Positions 38,408 through 47,459 of a stretch of DNA of 64,000 bases are shown here, in pieces (position 1 is the stretch's first letter; each line of letters begins with the position of its first letter). The DNA is from Gammaproteobacteria bacterium. GTDB lineage: Bacteria; Pseudomonadota; Gammaproteobacteria; Steroidobacterales; PWYM01. Both the position numbers and the translations under genes were made by a program. The notes below the pieces were generated by a model, which saw only the letters and a program-made list of their open reading frames with translations, ran no database searches and was not told the origin of the DNA. The stretch lies in assembly GCA_003567475.1 (NCBI GenBank), contig PWZL01000080.1, positions 1-64,000 on the forward strand, read 5' to 3'.

Positions 38408-39826
38408 TCAGCTGCCGAAAAGCTTACCCGGGTTGAGAATCCCGCGGGGATCGAGCAACTGCTTGAGCCCGCGCATCAGTTCGAGTTCCAGACCGCCACG
38501 CAACCGCGCCAGCTCGTGCACCTTGAGCTGACCGATGCCGTGCTCGGCGCTGGGGGTGCCACCATGCGCCACCACCAGGTCGTGGATCGCTTCGGCAACC
38601 TCTGCCCAGCGGGCGAGAAACGCCTGGCCCTCCATCTCCGGCGGACACCCCACGTTGAAATGCACGTTGCCATCGCCGACATGGCCGAAAGCGAGCACCC
38701 GGCAGCCCGGCACCAGCCGAACCGCCAGCGCAGTCGCCTCGTCGATGAACCCGGCCATGGCGGACAGCGGGACGGCGACATCATGCTTGATACTCGGGCC
38801 GGCGTGCTTCTGCGCGGCCGACAGCTCGTCACGCAATGCCCACAATTCGCGGGCCTGGGCCAGCGTCCCGGCCACCACGGCATCGGCGACCAGGCCTGTC
38901 GCCATGGCGTCTGCGAGCGGCTGCGTCAGCGCATCGCCACCGGTCATGTCACCGGACGATTCGGTCTCCATGAGGACATACCAGGGATACGGCTCTGCCA
39001 GCGGGTCGCGGGCGCCCGCGCGATAGTCGAGCACCAGCTCCAGACCGTGTCGCGGCATGAGTTCGAAGGCCGACAGGGCATTGCCGAGCTGTTGGCGCAG
39101 CCTCCCGAGCAGGGCGAGTGCGGCGGTGGGATCAGGCAGCGCCACCAGCGCTGTCTGCAGCTGCCGGGGCAACGGGTAGAGCCTGGCACAGACCCGGGTG
39201 ATGATCCCCAGGGTGCCCTCTGCGCCGATGAACCATTGTTTGAGGTCATAGCCGGCCGTGTCCTTGCGCAGGCTGCGCAACAGGTCGAGGACGCGGCCAT
39301 CGGCGAGCACCACCTCCAGACCCAGCACCTGTTCCCGCGCGGTGCCGTAGCGCAGCACGTTGGTCCCGCCGGCATTGGTCGACACGCAGCCGCCAATCTG
39401 GGCGCTGCCCTCCGATGCCAGACTGAGCCCGAACAGCCGACCTGCTTCGTTCGCAGCCGCCTGCACCGTGGCGAGAACACAGCCCGCCTCCACCGTGATG
39501 CTGCCCCCCTCGGGATCCACTGCCAACACCCGGTCGAGCCGTTCAAGCCCCAACAGCAGTTGCCGACCGCTGTCGTCGGGCACAGCGCCACCACACAGGC
39601 CGGTATTCCCGCCCTGCGGCACCACCGGGATCCGCGCGTCATGACAGATTGCGAGCACCGCAGCGAGCTCCGCGGTCGAGGCTGGGCGCACCCACAGCGG
39701 CGTACGCCCCTGGAACCGGCCACGCCATTCACGCAACCGCGGTGCAATGATCTCCGGATCGTCGGTGGCGCCGGCCGGGCCAAGCCGCTCACGAATGGCC
39801 GCCAGCGCGGCATCCCGGCTAAGCAT
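38408..39826 (-). CDS. FAD-linked D-2-hydroxyacid dehydrogenase (D-2-hydroxyglutarate / D-lactate type)
   Basis: A 472-residue GlcD/DLD-family flavoprotein. The N-terminal FAD domain shows VVPQGGNTGLCGGAVP near 70-84 and GGCVSTNAGGTNVLRYG near 142-158. The C-terminal cap carries HVGDGNVHFN near 375 and the metal/active-site motif SAEHGIGQLK near 425. The overall motif set is closest to D-2-hydroxyglutarate dehydrogenases, although D-lactate remains possible. It overlaps the dehydratase gene upstream by eight bases. It lies 8 kb from a DUF1338 gene whose relatives make D-2-hydroxyglutarate. Confidence 0.84.
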   Translation of the reverse strand: MLSRDAALAAIRERLGPAGATDDPEIIAPRLREWRGRFQGRTPLWVRPASTAELAAVLAICHDARIPVVPQGGNTGLCGGAVPDDSGRQLLLGLERLDRVLAVDPEGGSITVEAGCVLATVQAAANEAGRLFGLSLASEGSAQIGGCVSTNAGGTNVLRYGTAREQVLGLEVVLADGRVLDLLRSLRKDTAGYDLKQWFIGAEGTLGIITRVCARLYPLPRQLQTALVALPDPTAALALLGRLRQQLGNALSAFELMPRHGLELVLDYRAGARDPLAEPYPWYVLMETESSGDMTGGDALTQPLADAMATGLVADAVVAGTLAQARELWALRDELSAAQKHAGPSIKHDVAVPLSAMAGFIDEATALAVRLVPGCRVLAFGHVGDGNVHFNVGCPPEMEGQAFLARWAEVAEAIHDLVVAHGGTPSAEHGIGQLKVHELARLRGGLELELMRGLKQLLDPRGILNPGKLFGS

Positions 39827-40802
39827 GCGCTCCGCTCCCGGTCAGCAGGGCGTGGTAGCCCGCGAGATCGATATTGCTGCCACAGAACACCAGCCCGACA
39901 CGCTGGCCCTCGAGCCGGCCGGCCAGCGGACCCAACATGGCCGCGGTTGTGGCGGCGCATGCAGGCTCGACTGCCAGAGCCAATGAGGCATGGATCAGGC
40001 GCATAGCCTCCCGAAGCGCCTGGTCGCTGACCAGCACCAGTTCATCCACATGTTGCTGACAGAGCTCGAAGGACACCGGCAAGGCGAAGGGTGCGCCGAG
40101 ACTGTCGGCGATGGTGGCGACCCGCTCGATGCCCTGCGGACAGCCCGCGGCAAAGCTCCGGTGCATCGTATCCGCCCCGGCAGGTTCGACACCGATCACG
40201 CGGCACCCGGGCGCCTGCAGTTTGACGGCCGCAGCCACCCCGGCACACAGGCCACCCCCGCCGATGGGAACGACCACCACATCCAGCCCAGGCACCTGGG
40301 CCATGAACTCCTCACCCAGCGTGGCGGTGCCGGCGGCCACTTCCAGCCCTTCGAAGGGATGGATCAAGGCCCGACCCTGGTCGGCTTCGATTTCCGCGAC
40401 ACGGGCAAAGGCGGCATGCACATCCGGCGCGAGTTCCACCTGCGCGCCCAGGGCTCGACAGGCCTCGATACGCTTGGGACTGGAGTGCGCCAGCATGACC
40501 ACATGGGCGTGGCAGCCGGCAACCCGCGCCGCGTAGGCCGTGGCGATGGCATGATTGCCGGCACTGACCGCCACGACCCCGGCGGCCCGCCGTGCCGCGG
40601 GTAACGCCAGCACGCTGTTCAGCGCGCCTCGCGCCTTGAACGTGCCCGTGCGCTGCCAGAGTTCCAGTTTGATCCACACCTCGCCAGCCACGGGCCAGTC
40701 ACACCCACCGGGATCGCGCCAGTGCCAGACGGGCGTCTTGAGCACGTGGGCGGCAATCCGCTCGCGGGCCTGGGTGATGAGAGTCTGGGTCAAACCGGTC
40801 AT
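39819..40802 (-). CDS. threonine/serine dehydratase family PLP enzyme
   Basis: A 327-residue fold-type II PLP enzyme. The Schiff-base lysine is in QRTGTFKARGALN near residue 56, the substrate loop is SAGNHAIATAYAA near 82, and the cofactor-phosphate loop is GGGGLCAG near 182. Length and lack of an ACT domain fit catabolic threonine dehydratases or serine dehydratase/racemase relatives. The ATG at 40802 has AAGG six bases upstream. It is cotranscribed with the D-2-hydroxyacid dehydrogenase. It differs from the paralogue at 10954, which has TRGNFGQ in the substrate loop. Confidence 0.82.
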   Translation of the reverse strand: MTGLTQTLITQARERIAAHVLKTPVWHWRDPGGCDWPVAGEVWIKLELWQRTGTFKARGALNSVLALPAARRAAGVVAVSAGNHAIATAYAARVAGCHAHVVMLAHSSPKRIEACRALGAQVELAPDVHAAFARVAEIEADQGRALIHPFEGLEVAAGTATLGEEFMAQVPGLDVVVVPIGGGGLCAGVAAAVKLQAPGCRVIGVEPAGADTMHRSFAAGCPQGIERVATIADSLGAPFALPVSFELCQQHVDELVLVSDQALREAMRLIHASLALAVEPACAATTAAMLGPLAGRLEGQRVGLVFCGSNIDLAGYHALLTGSGAHA

Positions 40803-40853
40803 GCCGCACCTTGCCTTGGACTTTCGCACGCGCCGGGACCTGACTCGACGCCG

Positions 40854-40882
40854 TGCTAGTATTGCACGCTGTGGTGACCACA
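40854..40882 (+). promoter_or_regulatory. extended -10 promoter and palindromic operator candidate of the cyclase-like gene
   Basis: TGCTAGTAT (40854-40862) is an extended -10 (TGn followed by a 4/6 hexamer) without a good -35. The 13-bp perfect palindrome TGTGGT-G-ACCACA (40870-40882) begins where transcription would start, a typical repressor position. The gene starts 55 bp further on. Confidence 0.45.
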
Positions 40883-40937
40883 CGTTCGGTCGCCCGGAAG
40901 ACTGGCCAAGCGCTGGCCAAGGGGTGGGGCCCAGCGA

Positions 40938-42260
40938 ATGAGCGTGCGCGAGGTACACGGAACAGACACCGCCGGTCCAACCTGGCATGGGGTGAGCGGC
41001 GAGCTGTTTTCACTGCTCAGTGATGACATGCCACTCGCCGAGCGCAGCAATCTGCTGATGCTGGATCGCCGGCTGCACGCCGCCTGGGGGCTTGGCGCCA
41101 ACGTGGTGCTGTCCTGGACGCTGGCCGAGGCTGGCGTGGATATTCTGATCGTGCCGCATTACGCGGTCGCCGAGTTCGCGGATGGCGCGGCCAACGGCCA
41201 GGCGGGGGTGTCGACCAATTTCCTGCGCACCCTGATCAGTGGCAGACGTGAGCTCTCGGCCTCACAGTTCGACAAAGTCGCCCGGCTGCTCGATATTGAA
41301 CCCCGTCATCTGCCCATCGGCCACCGGTTGACCGGTTCGGCCCGAGAACGCCAGTTGATCGAGCGGCTGGTGAAGCGCTACAGCATCAGCTACGTCGCCA
41401 GCCGGGCGGTTGCATTGTTCGACATCGTAGGCTTCAGCCTGCTGTCACCGTTCGAGCAGATGACCCAGCTCAACAGCCTGTCCTATTCCATCAACGCCGC
41501 CCAGAGTCGGATGCTCGAGCGCCAGATCGGGATCGACTTCGCCCGCTCCTGCACCGGCGACGGCTTTTACATCTGGAATCGCGAGGAGGGTCTGGAGGCC
41601 AACACGAACCTCTACCACTTCATGCATCTGGTGCTGGCGGATAATGCGATTGCGCGCGGCAAGGCCCGTTCCAACGCCGTCCCGTTGCTGCGCGCAGGGT
41701 TTCACATTGGTGACTGCTACGAGTTCCACCAGGCTGAAGGGCTGAACCCAAGTCTGTACAACTACATCGTCGGCGACGTCACGATCGAACTTGCCCGTAT
41801 GATCGACCGCGCGCTGCCAGGACAGATCATGGTTGGCGAGTTTCATGCGCGGTTCAACGCCAGTGAGGCTGTCGACGGTCGACCGGACACCCTCGATGCG
41901 GTGCGCTTCATGCGTCTGGCGCAGCAGAATCTCGCCCGTCTGAACGGCTTGGAACTGGCGGGCGAGCGCATCGAGGCGATCAAGTGCTATCTCACCGGAG
42001 AGCTGACCGCCGAGGGTGAGTACGACATCCGCCGCCTTACCATCGCCGACAAACACGGGCTGTCCCGGAATGTGTTCAATGCCAAGGTGAACATCTATCG
42101 ACGCCAGGCCGCGCCCATTCTGCTGGGGCTTGAAGACCGGGTCATCGCGACCAGCGCTCTGGCCAGCCAGTCAAGTCATCTGAGGGCGGCCGGCACGGCG
42201 AACTCGTTCCTCGAAGCCTCGCCGGTGGCCGAAACAGAGACCGAGCCACAACTCGGTTGA
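40938..42260 (+). CDS. divergent class III adenylate/guanylate cyclase-like protein
   Basis: A 440-residue soluble protein. From about 155 to 335 it reads like a class III nucleotidyl cyclase: Asp162 in ALFDIVGFSLLSPF and Asp208 in SCTGDGFYIW match the two metal-binding aspartates at normal spacing, RAGFHIGDCYEF matches the family's R-x-GIHxG strand, and GDVTIELARMIDRALPGQIMVG its conserved last helix. In that helix the Asn of the usual N-x3-R pair is Ile, while the Arg is kept. The N-terminal 150 residues (including a 'SGRRELSASQFDKVARLL' segment) and C-terminal 100 match nothing I recognise. It may make cAMP/cGMP or be an inactive nucleotide sensor. It is tail-to-tail with the FHA gene, 44 bp apart. 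Confidence 0.62.
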   Translation: MSVREVHGTDTAGPTWHGVSGELFSLLSDDMPLAERSNLLMLDRRLHAAWGLGANVVLSWTLAEAGVDILIVPHYAVAEFADGAANGQAGVSTNFLRTLISGRRELSASQFDKVARLLDIEPRHLPIGHRLTGSARERQLIERLVKRYSISYVASRAVALFDIVGFSLLSPFEQMTQLNSLSYSINAAQSRMLERQIGIDFARSCTGDGFYIWNREEGLEANTNLYHFMHLVLADNAIARGKARSNAVPLLRAGFHIGDCYEFHQAEGLNPSLYNYIVGDVTIELARMIDRALPGQIMVGEFHARFNASEAVDGRPDTLDAVRFMRLAQQNLARLNGLELAGERIEAIKCYLTGELTAEGEYDIRRLTIADKHGLSRNVFNAKVNIYRRQAAPILLGLEDRVIATSALASQSSHLRAAGTANSFLEASPVAETETEPQLG

Positions 42261-42304
42261 CCCGCACCCCAAAGGCTGTCGCGAGACCCATCCCGGGACA
42301 GGCC

Positions 42305-43621
42305 TCAGCCGCGCGGCGCCTCCGGACGCCGAATGGCTGTTGCATCCTCCCCCGCCTCGAGATCCCGGCGTCGTGCGACCAGAAATTCGGTGCTCAGATA
42401 GTCCTCTGACGCATCTGCCGCCGACTCTGCCTCGTCCACGCTGTCGGCCACAAATCGGATCCGGTGGCGGCCGATGGAGATGACATCGCCATGACGCAAC
42501 AGGTGCTCTCTGATCCGCCGACCGTTGACGAAAGTGCCGTTCGTGCTACCCAGATCCAGCACATACCAGCCTCGCCGCGTCTGCATGAACAGGCACTGAA
42601 ACCGGCTGATGAATCGGCTGTCCAGCGAGATGTCACAGTCGCCATCCCGACCCATGACCATGCGAGGCTGCAGCAGTTCGACCTCATGTGTCACCTCGGC
42701 CCCGGCAGAAAACACCAGGGTGGCCTGCTCGGGCTCGGCCACGGCGTCGGAAGACCCGGACTCGGCCGTCACGGTCTCGGAGCGCAGTTCCAGGTTCAGC
42801 CGGGCCGCGGCTGCTTCAACATGACGCTGTCGCACCACCAGGCTGCCTGCCTGATCATCGGCGGCCGCCATGTCCAGCGCCCCAAGCATCAGTCGATCGA
42901 TGACCGTCACCTCACCATCGGCGTACGCGCCGACCAACCTGCACAGCTCCATTCCGATCAGTTCGCCAGGATGACGCGCGCCAGCAATTTTCAGCCGACT
43001 GTGGATGTAGTATTCGCTCTCGGATGGCAGCAGTCCCGGGGCGCGATGATGCGCCAGCCCTCGCGCTTCGGCCATTTCCGGGGTGCCACCGCGCAGACAT
43101 TCCGGCAGCTGGCCCGCCGGCTCGCCAAACAGCAGAAAGCGCACGGTATGCCGGCCATCGAACCGAAGGCCCGCCAGCCAGGTGATCAGCTCGCCTATCG
43201 CCGTGACCGGCTCGCGGTCTGCCGGCAGCGCCACATACGCGACATGGCCCTTGCGCGACTGATGACCGATGAAGAGTTCGAGCAGCGCCTTGAGATCCTC
43301 ACGCATGCCCTCCTCTATCTCCAGACCCCAGCCGCTGAGCAGCGCCTGCAGGAACGCCGGGGCGTCCTGCGGGTACTCGTCGAACCAGGCCGTCATGTCG
43401 CCATCGCGCGCAAGGCGCTCGAGCAGCGCGACAAGAATCGGGCGATACCCGGCATCCCGCGGACTGCTGACGAGCACAGTGCTCACCTGACCCGCCTTGA
43501 GCTCGCGCAGGCAGTCGGACACTCGGGTTGCGTACGCGCCCGTCAAGGCCGCCGGCGGCGGCACACCCCCGAACGGCAGACGCGTCAGCCCAAGACGGGC
43601 CAGAACATCGGCGAGACTCAT
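42305..43621 (-). CDS. FHA-domain protein with degenerate ExeA-like ATPase region
   Basis: A 438-residue protein. Residues about 318-392 are a canonical forkhead-associated domain (MGRDGDCDISLDSRFISRFQ, then LDLGSTNGTFVNGRRI), expected to bind phosphothreonine. Residues 1-275 have the order and feel of an ExeA/TniB-type AAA ATPase, including the late helix ESEYYIHSRLKIAGA. But the Walker A position reads VSSPRDAGYR (51-60, no GKT) and the Walker B position VAYVALPADREP (no DE), so it cannot bind ATP normally. GGAG lies seven bases before the ATG. A partner kinase is not in the window. Confidence 0.78.
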   Translation of the reverse strand: MSLADVLARLGLTRLPFGGVPPPAALTGAYATRVSDCLRELKAGQVSTVLVSSPRDAGYRPILVALLERLARDGDMTAWFDEYPQDAPAFLQALLSGWGLEIEEGMREDLKALLELFIGHQSRKGHVAYVALPADREPVTAIGELITWLAGLRFDGRHTVRFLLFGEPAGQLPECLRGGTPEMAEARGLAHHRAPGLLPSESEYYIHSRLKIAGARHPGELIGMELCRLVGAYADGEVTVIDRLMLGALDMAAADDQAGSLVVRQRHVEAAAARLNLELRSETVTAESGSSDAVAEPEQATLVFSAGAEVTHEVELLQPRMVMGRDGDCDISLDSRFISRFQCLFMQTRRGWYVLDLGSTNGTFVNGRRIREHLLRHGDVISIGRHRIRFVADSVDEAESAADASEDYLSTEFLVARRRDLEAGEDATAIRRPEAPRG

Positions 43622-43723
43622 CCACAGACTCCAACGACAGTGAGCGGGGCCTCGCGCACGGTTCGATCGACCCCGCAATCACGGGATAGTTTAGCACCCT
43701 GCCGGATCGACGGTGCCGATGGC

Positions 43724-45226
43724 TCAGCTGAGCATGGGCAGCGACAGCCTGGCGAGCAGGCTCGCGAGCCCGGCGGCCAGCAGCGCGCTCGCCGGCACGG
43801 TGACCAGCCATGCGGAGACGATGGTGACCAGATGCGAGCGGCGGACCAGATAGCGTCTGCGCTGCTTCTCGAACGTGGCGCTCGCGTCCGCCGGCATCGG
43901 GACACTCAGGCCGGTGTCGGCTGCGGTCGGCCGCGCGAGCAACGCCGTGGGGCGGTTGGCAAGGAACTCGCGCAGAAAGCCCACACCGAAAAGGGCCCCA
44001 ATGGCAATGTGGGTCGAACTCACCGGCAGCCCCAGCGCCGAGGCGAAAATCACCGTGATCGCCGCTGAGAGCGTCACGCAGAACGCCCGAACCCGGTTCA
44101 ACTTGGTGATTTTCGACCCGACCGTCCGGATCAGCTTGGGCCCGAACAGCGCGAGGCCGGTCGCGATACCAAAACCGCCGATGAGCAGAATCCAGAAGGG
44201 AATCTCGGCCTGCGCCGTCAGCTCACCCTGGCTGACAGTGGTGTAGATCGCCGCCAGCGGCCCGATGGCATTGGCCACGTCATTGGCCCCGTGGGCAAAC
44301 GAGAGCAGCGCCGCCCCGAAGATGACCGGAATCGTGAACAACTCACCGACCGAGTGTCGCCGGGTCTGCATGTCCGCCACACGCCGGGCCACTGCCGGAC
44401 GGACCAGCCACCAGGTCAACAGCCACGCCAGGCCGCCCAGCGCCAGCGCCGTCGCCGGCGCAACGCTCACGACCCGGGAAAGCCCCTTCATCATCAGGTA
44501 GGTGGCGAATGCACCCGCCATCACCCCGACCAGCAGCGGTACGCGCCGTCTCGCCTGCTCCAGCTGATCCGGCACATCGGTGATGGTGAACTTGATGTAG
44601 GCGAGAACGCCGGCGGCGATCGCGCCGCCGAGAACGGGCGACACCACCCAACTCGCCACGATCCGTCCGACCACACTCCAGTCGGCGGCACCCACACCCG
44701 CCATGGCGATCCCGCCACCGAGCACACCGCCCACGACAGAATGGGTGGTGGATACCGGCGCCCCGATCCAGGTCGCAAGATTGATCCACAGCGCGGCGGC
44801 AAACAGCGCGGCCAGCATCGCCGTCGTAAACGCCTCTGGGCCGGGCATCAGCTCCGGGTTGATGATGCCCGAGGAGACGGTAGCCACCACGTCGCCACCG
44901 GCGATCAGGGCGCCGGCGGCCTCGCAGACAGCGGCGATCGCCACCGCGACCCCGATCTTCAGCGCTCGACTGCCCACGGCGGGCGACATGTTGTTGGCGA
45001 CATCATTGGCACCGATGTTCAGCGCCATGTAGCCGCCGATGACACTCGCTGCGACAATCAGGGCCCAGCCGCCACCGAACCCGACCACCGAAGCCGACGC
45101 CAGCGCCACGAGCACCAGGAATACCAGCGCGAGGCTCAACGGCACGAGCCCCCGACCGGTATCGCGGGTCACCTGCTCGAGCTTGACGAGCTTTTTGAGG
45201 TCTTTGTCGAGGGTGGGCTTGGCCAT
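43724..45226 (-). CDS. pit: inorganic phosphate transporter, PiT family
   Basis: A 500-residue membrane protein with about ten to twelve helices and the two inverted signature motifs of PiT symporters: GGYMALNIGANDVANNMSPAVG near 65 and FAHGANDVANAIGPLAAIY near 310. Paired GAPVSTTHSVVGGVLG and GLPVSSTHIAIGALFG stretches also occur. It moves phosphate with protons or sodium. A cytoplasmic loop of about 60 residues lies in the middle. Start chosen at the ATG 45226 because a regulatory-looking repeat covers the alternative ATG at 45271. Divergent from the DUF2189 gene. Confidence 0.92.
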   Translation of the reverse strand: MAKPTLDKDLKKLVKLEQVTRDTGRGLVPLSLALVFLVLVALASASVVGFGGGWALIVAASVIGGYMALNIGANDVANNMSPAVGSRALKIGVAVAIAAVCEAAGALIAGGDVVATVSSGIINPELMPGPEAFTTAMLAALFAAALWINLATWIGAPVSTTHSVVGGVLGGGIAMAGVGAADWSVVGRIVASWVVSPVLGGAIAAGVLAYIKFTITDVPDQLEQARRRVPLLVGVMAGAFATYLMMKGLSRVVSVAPATALALGGLAWLLTWWLVRPAVARRVADMQTRRHSVGELFTIPVIFGAALLSFAHGANDVANAIGPLAAIYTTVSQGELTAQAEIPFWILLIGGFGIATGLALFGPKLIRTVGSKITKLNRVRAFCVTLSAAITVIFASALGLPVSSTHIAIGALFGVGFLREFLANRPTALLARPTAADTGLSVPMPADASATFEKQRRRYLVRRSHLVTIVSAWLVTVPASALLAAGLASLLARLSLPMLS

Positions 45227-45262
45227 GGATACCGTCGCCGTGGCGGTATCGCCCCGGTCCAG

Positions 45263-45282
45263 CCGTAACATTTCCGTAACAG
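45263..45282 (-). promoter_or_regulatory. Pho-box-like direct repeat upstream of pit
   Basis: Read toward pit the sequence is CTGTTACGGAAATGTTACGG: two 7-base units (CTGTTAC, ATGTTAC) separated by four bases, the architecture of a PhoB box (CTGTCAT-N4-CTGTCAT). It ends 36 bp before the pit start codon. A 16-of-20 match occurs upstream of the polyphosphate kinase gene. Assignment to PhoB is an inference. Confidence 0.5.
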
Positions 45283-45427
45283 GGCGCGATGGTACCGAAT
45301 TCCCATCGCCGGACAAGGCCGGGGGTCGGCACCACCTCGGCGGACCCGGCGGTATACGGGAAAATATCGACTTGATTACCGGTGCACGTCGCGTACCCTG
45401 CTGCCGATCACCTGGGGAGAATCGATC

Positions 45428-46252
45428 ATGGCCAGCGCAGACACGCCGCACCCGGATGACCGGGTTGCCATAGCACCCATTCCCGTCAGCCGCGTCGGCT
45501 CGGAGCGTCCCTGGCGTTGGATTGCAGCTGGCGCGGCCGATTTGCGCCGCGCGGCAGGCGTCAGCCTCACTTACGGCGCGATCTGGGTCATCCTGAGCTT
45601 CGTGCTGTCTGCGGGTCTGTATTCCGCCGGCCTGTTCTACTGGCTGTTACCGATGGCTGCGGGCTTCATGTTCCTCGGTCCGCTGGTCGCGGTCGGCACC
45701 TACGCGATCAGCCGGGATCTGGCCGCCGGCGAGACTCCAACACTCGCGCGGGCCTTTGCCTCATGGCGCGAAAACACGATGCAGATTGCCCTGATGGGCG
45801 TCGCGCTGATGATCTTCATGATCGCCTGGCTGCGGCTTGCGACGATTCTGTTTGCGCTGTTTTTCGGCATGGAGACGCCGAACCCGCAGGACCTCTACAG
45901 CTCCATGCTGCTGACCCCTAACGGATTGGGCATGATCGCCGTTGGCACAGCCATCGGTGCGGTGCTGGCGTTCGGGGCCTTCACGATCTCTGTGGTGTCC
46001 ATTCCACTGCTGCTCGACCGCGAGGTCAGTGTTCTTGAGGCCATCGAGGCCAGCGTGCGCTGCGTGGCGCTCAACGTCCGCCCCATGGTGCTGTGGGCAG
46101 TGATCTTGACCGTATTCATCCTCATCGGCATGTTCACGTTCTATATCGGCTTGGTTCTGGTACTGCCGCTGCTCGGGCATGCCAGCTGGCACGCTTATCG
46201 GGATCTTGTGCCTGCGCCAGAGAACCCACCGGCGGCAGCGACCAGCGACTGA
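45428..46252 (+). CDS. DUF2189 membrane protein
   Basis: A 274-residue inner-membrane protein of the DUF2189 family, with about six hydrophobic helices (roughly 45-70, 72-95, 115-145, 165-195, 215-240 and 240-255) and short polar ends. GERPWRWIAAGAADLRRA-like start and TYAISRDLAAGETPTLARA loop are typical. The function is unknown; relatives in Proteobacteria sometimes accompany cytochrome c oxidase genes, but none is here. GGGGAG is eight bases before the ATG. Confidence 0.82.
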   Translation: MASADTPHPDDRVAIAPIPVSRVGSERPWRWIAAGAADLRRAAGVSLTYGAIWVILSFVLSAGLYSAGLFYWLLPMAAGFMFLGPLVAVGTYAISRDLAAGETPTLARAFASWRENTMQIALMGVALMIFMIAWLRLATILFALFFGMETPNPQDLYSSMLLTPNGLGMIAVGTAIGAVLAFGAFTISVVSIPLLLDREVSVLEAIEASVRCVALNVRPMVLWAVILTVFILIGMFTFYIGLVLVLPLLGHASWHAYRDLVPAPENPPAAATSD

Positions 46253-46264
46253 GCGGTCCTCCTG

Positions 46265-47440
46265 TCAGGACTGGCGGGGCGTGATGACCGCGCTCGCCCG
46301 CCCGACGATCAACGGATCGATCTCGCCGACACGTTTGAGATCTCGACGCTGGTAGGGCAACGTGTGCAGCACGTGACGCATGGCATTCAGCCGAGCGCGT
46401 TTCTTGCAGTCGGACTTCACCACGACCCAGGGCGCATGTGGCGTGTCGGTATGCGCGAACATCGCCTCTTTCGCCTCGGTGTAAACCTCCCACTTGTCCA
46501 GTGAGGCCTGGTCGACCGGGCTCAGTTTCCACTGCTTGAGCGGGTGTGCCTCTCGCTCGCGGAACCGCCGGTACTGTTCCTGCCGACTGACGGAAAACCA
46601 GAACTTGAACACATGAATGCCGGAGGAGACGAGATTGCGTTCGAAAACCGGCGCCTGCTCGATGAAGTCGTGGTATTCCTCCTCGCTGCAAAATCCCATC
46701 ACCCGCTCGACACCGGCGCGGTTGTACCAGGAACGGTCGAACAGCACGATCTCGCCAGCCGTTGGCAGGTGCTGGATATATCGCTGGAAGTACCACTGCC
46801 CGCGCTCGATCTCATTGGGCTTCTCAAGCGCCACAACCCTGGCACCACGCGGGTTGAGATGTTCCATGAAGCGCTTGATCGTGCCGCCCTTGCCGGCCGC
46901 GTCGCGGCCCTCGAACAGGATGACCACGCGCGACCCCGTCTCCTTGACCCAGCGCTGCAGTTTGAGCAGTTCGACTTGCAGGTCGTACTTGCGTCGCTCG
47001 TAGACTTTTCGGCGTAGCCGATCCTTGTAGGGGTATTCACCGTCTCGCCAGTTGGCCGCGAGCAGACCGTCCATCCGCGAGGATGCCGCGGCCTGTTCTT
47101 CACGAAACAGGGCGTGACGCAACTGGGCGAGATCGTCAGGCGAAGCCCCCTCCAGGATTGCCGCGAGACCGGCAGCCAGCCGGGCCACCTCTTCCTGACT
47201 GGGCCCCGCTTCCAGGCTCTCCATGGCTCGCGTCGAGATCTCACGCAAGGTGCACTCGAGTCTCGTGCGGGCATCCTCACCGCCCGCGCGGGTGACGTAC
47301 TCGCGAATCAGCGCTTCGCTCAGCCCAGGTGCGGTATCGCCGCGCCGGATCTCCAGCCGGTCGTCAACTCCGGCAGGCCCGGCAACGCTGTCACCAGACT
47401 TGCGGCTGCGCTTTTTCCCTGCGGTTTTACCATTCCCCAT
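46265..47440 (-). CDS. ppk2: polyphosphate kinase 2
   Basis: A 391-residue PPK2-family kinase that transfers phosphate between polyphosphate and nucleotides. The C-terminal 250 residues contain the Walker A motif FEGRDAAGKGGTIKRFMEHLNPR near 175 and the Walker B/lid motif LFDRSWYNRAGVERVMGF near 232. The N-terminal 120 residues are a less conserved helical region. Single-domain PPK2 of this type usually favours GDP/ADP phosphorylation, but the subclass is not certain. It is convergent with DUF2189 and lies one gene from the phosphate permease. Confidence 0.93.
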   Translation of the reverse strand: MGNGKTAGKKRSRKSGDSVAGPAGVDDRLEIRRGDTAPGLSEALIREYVTRAGGEDARTRLECTLREISTRAMESLEAGPSQEEVARLAAGLAAILEGASPDDLAQLRHALFREEQAAASSRMDGLLAANWRDGEYPYKDRLRRKVYERRKYDLQVELLKLQRWVKETGSRVVILFEGRDAAGKGGTIKRFMEHLNPRGARVVALEKPNEIERGQWYFQRYIQHLPTAGEIVLFDRSWYNRAGVERVMGFCSEEEYHDFIEQAPVFERNLVSSGIHVFKFWFSVSRQEQYRRFREREAHPLKQWKLSPVDQASLDKWEVYTEAKEAMFAHTDTPHAPWVVVKSDCKKRARLNAMRHVLHTLPYQRRDLKRVGEIDPLIVGRASAVITPRQS

Positions 47441-47459
47441 CTCGCGGATACCCTTGCCA

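Noticed and set aside
42464-44068. 534-codon plus-strand open frame
   Set aside because: Antisense to the FHA gene and the end of pit; no ribosome-binding site and no domain.
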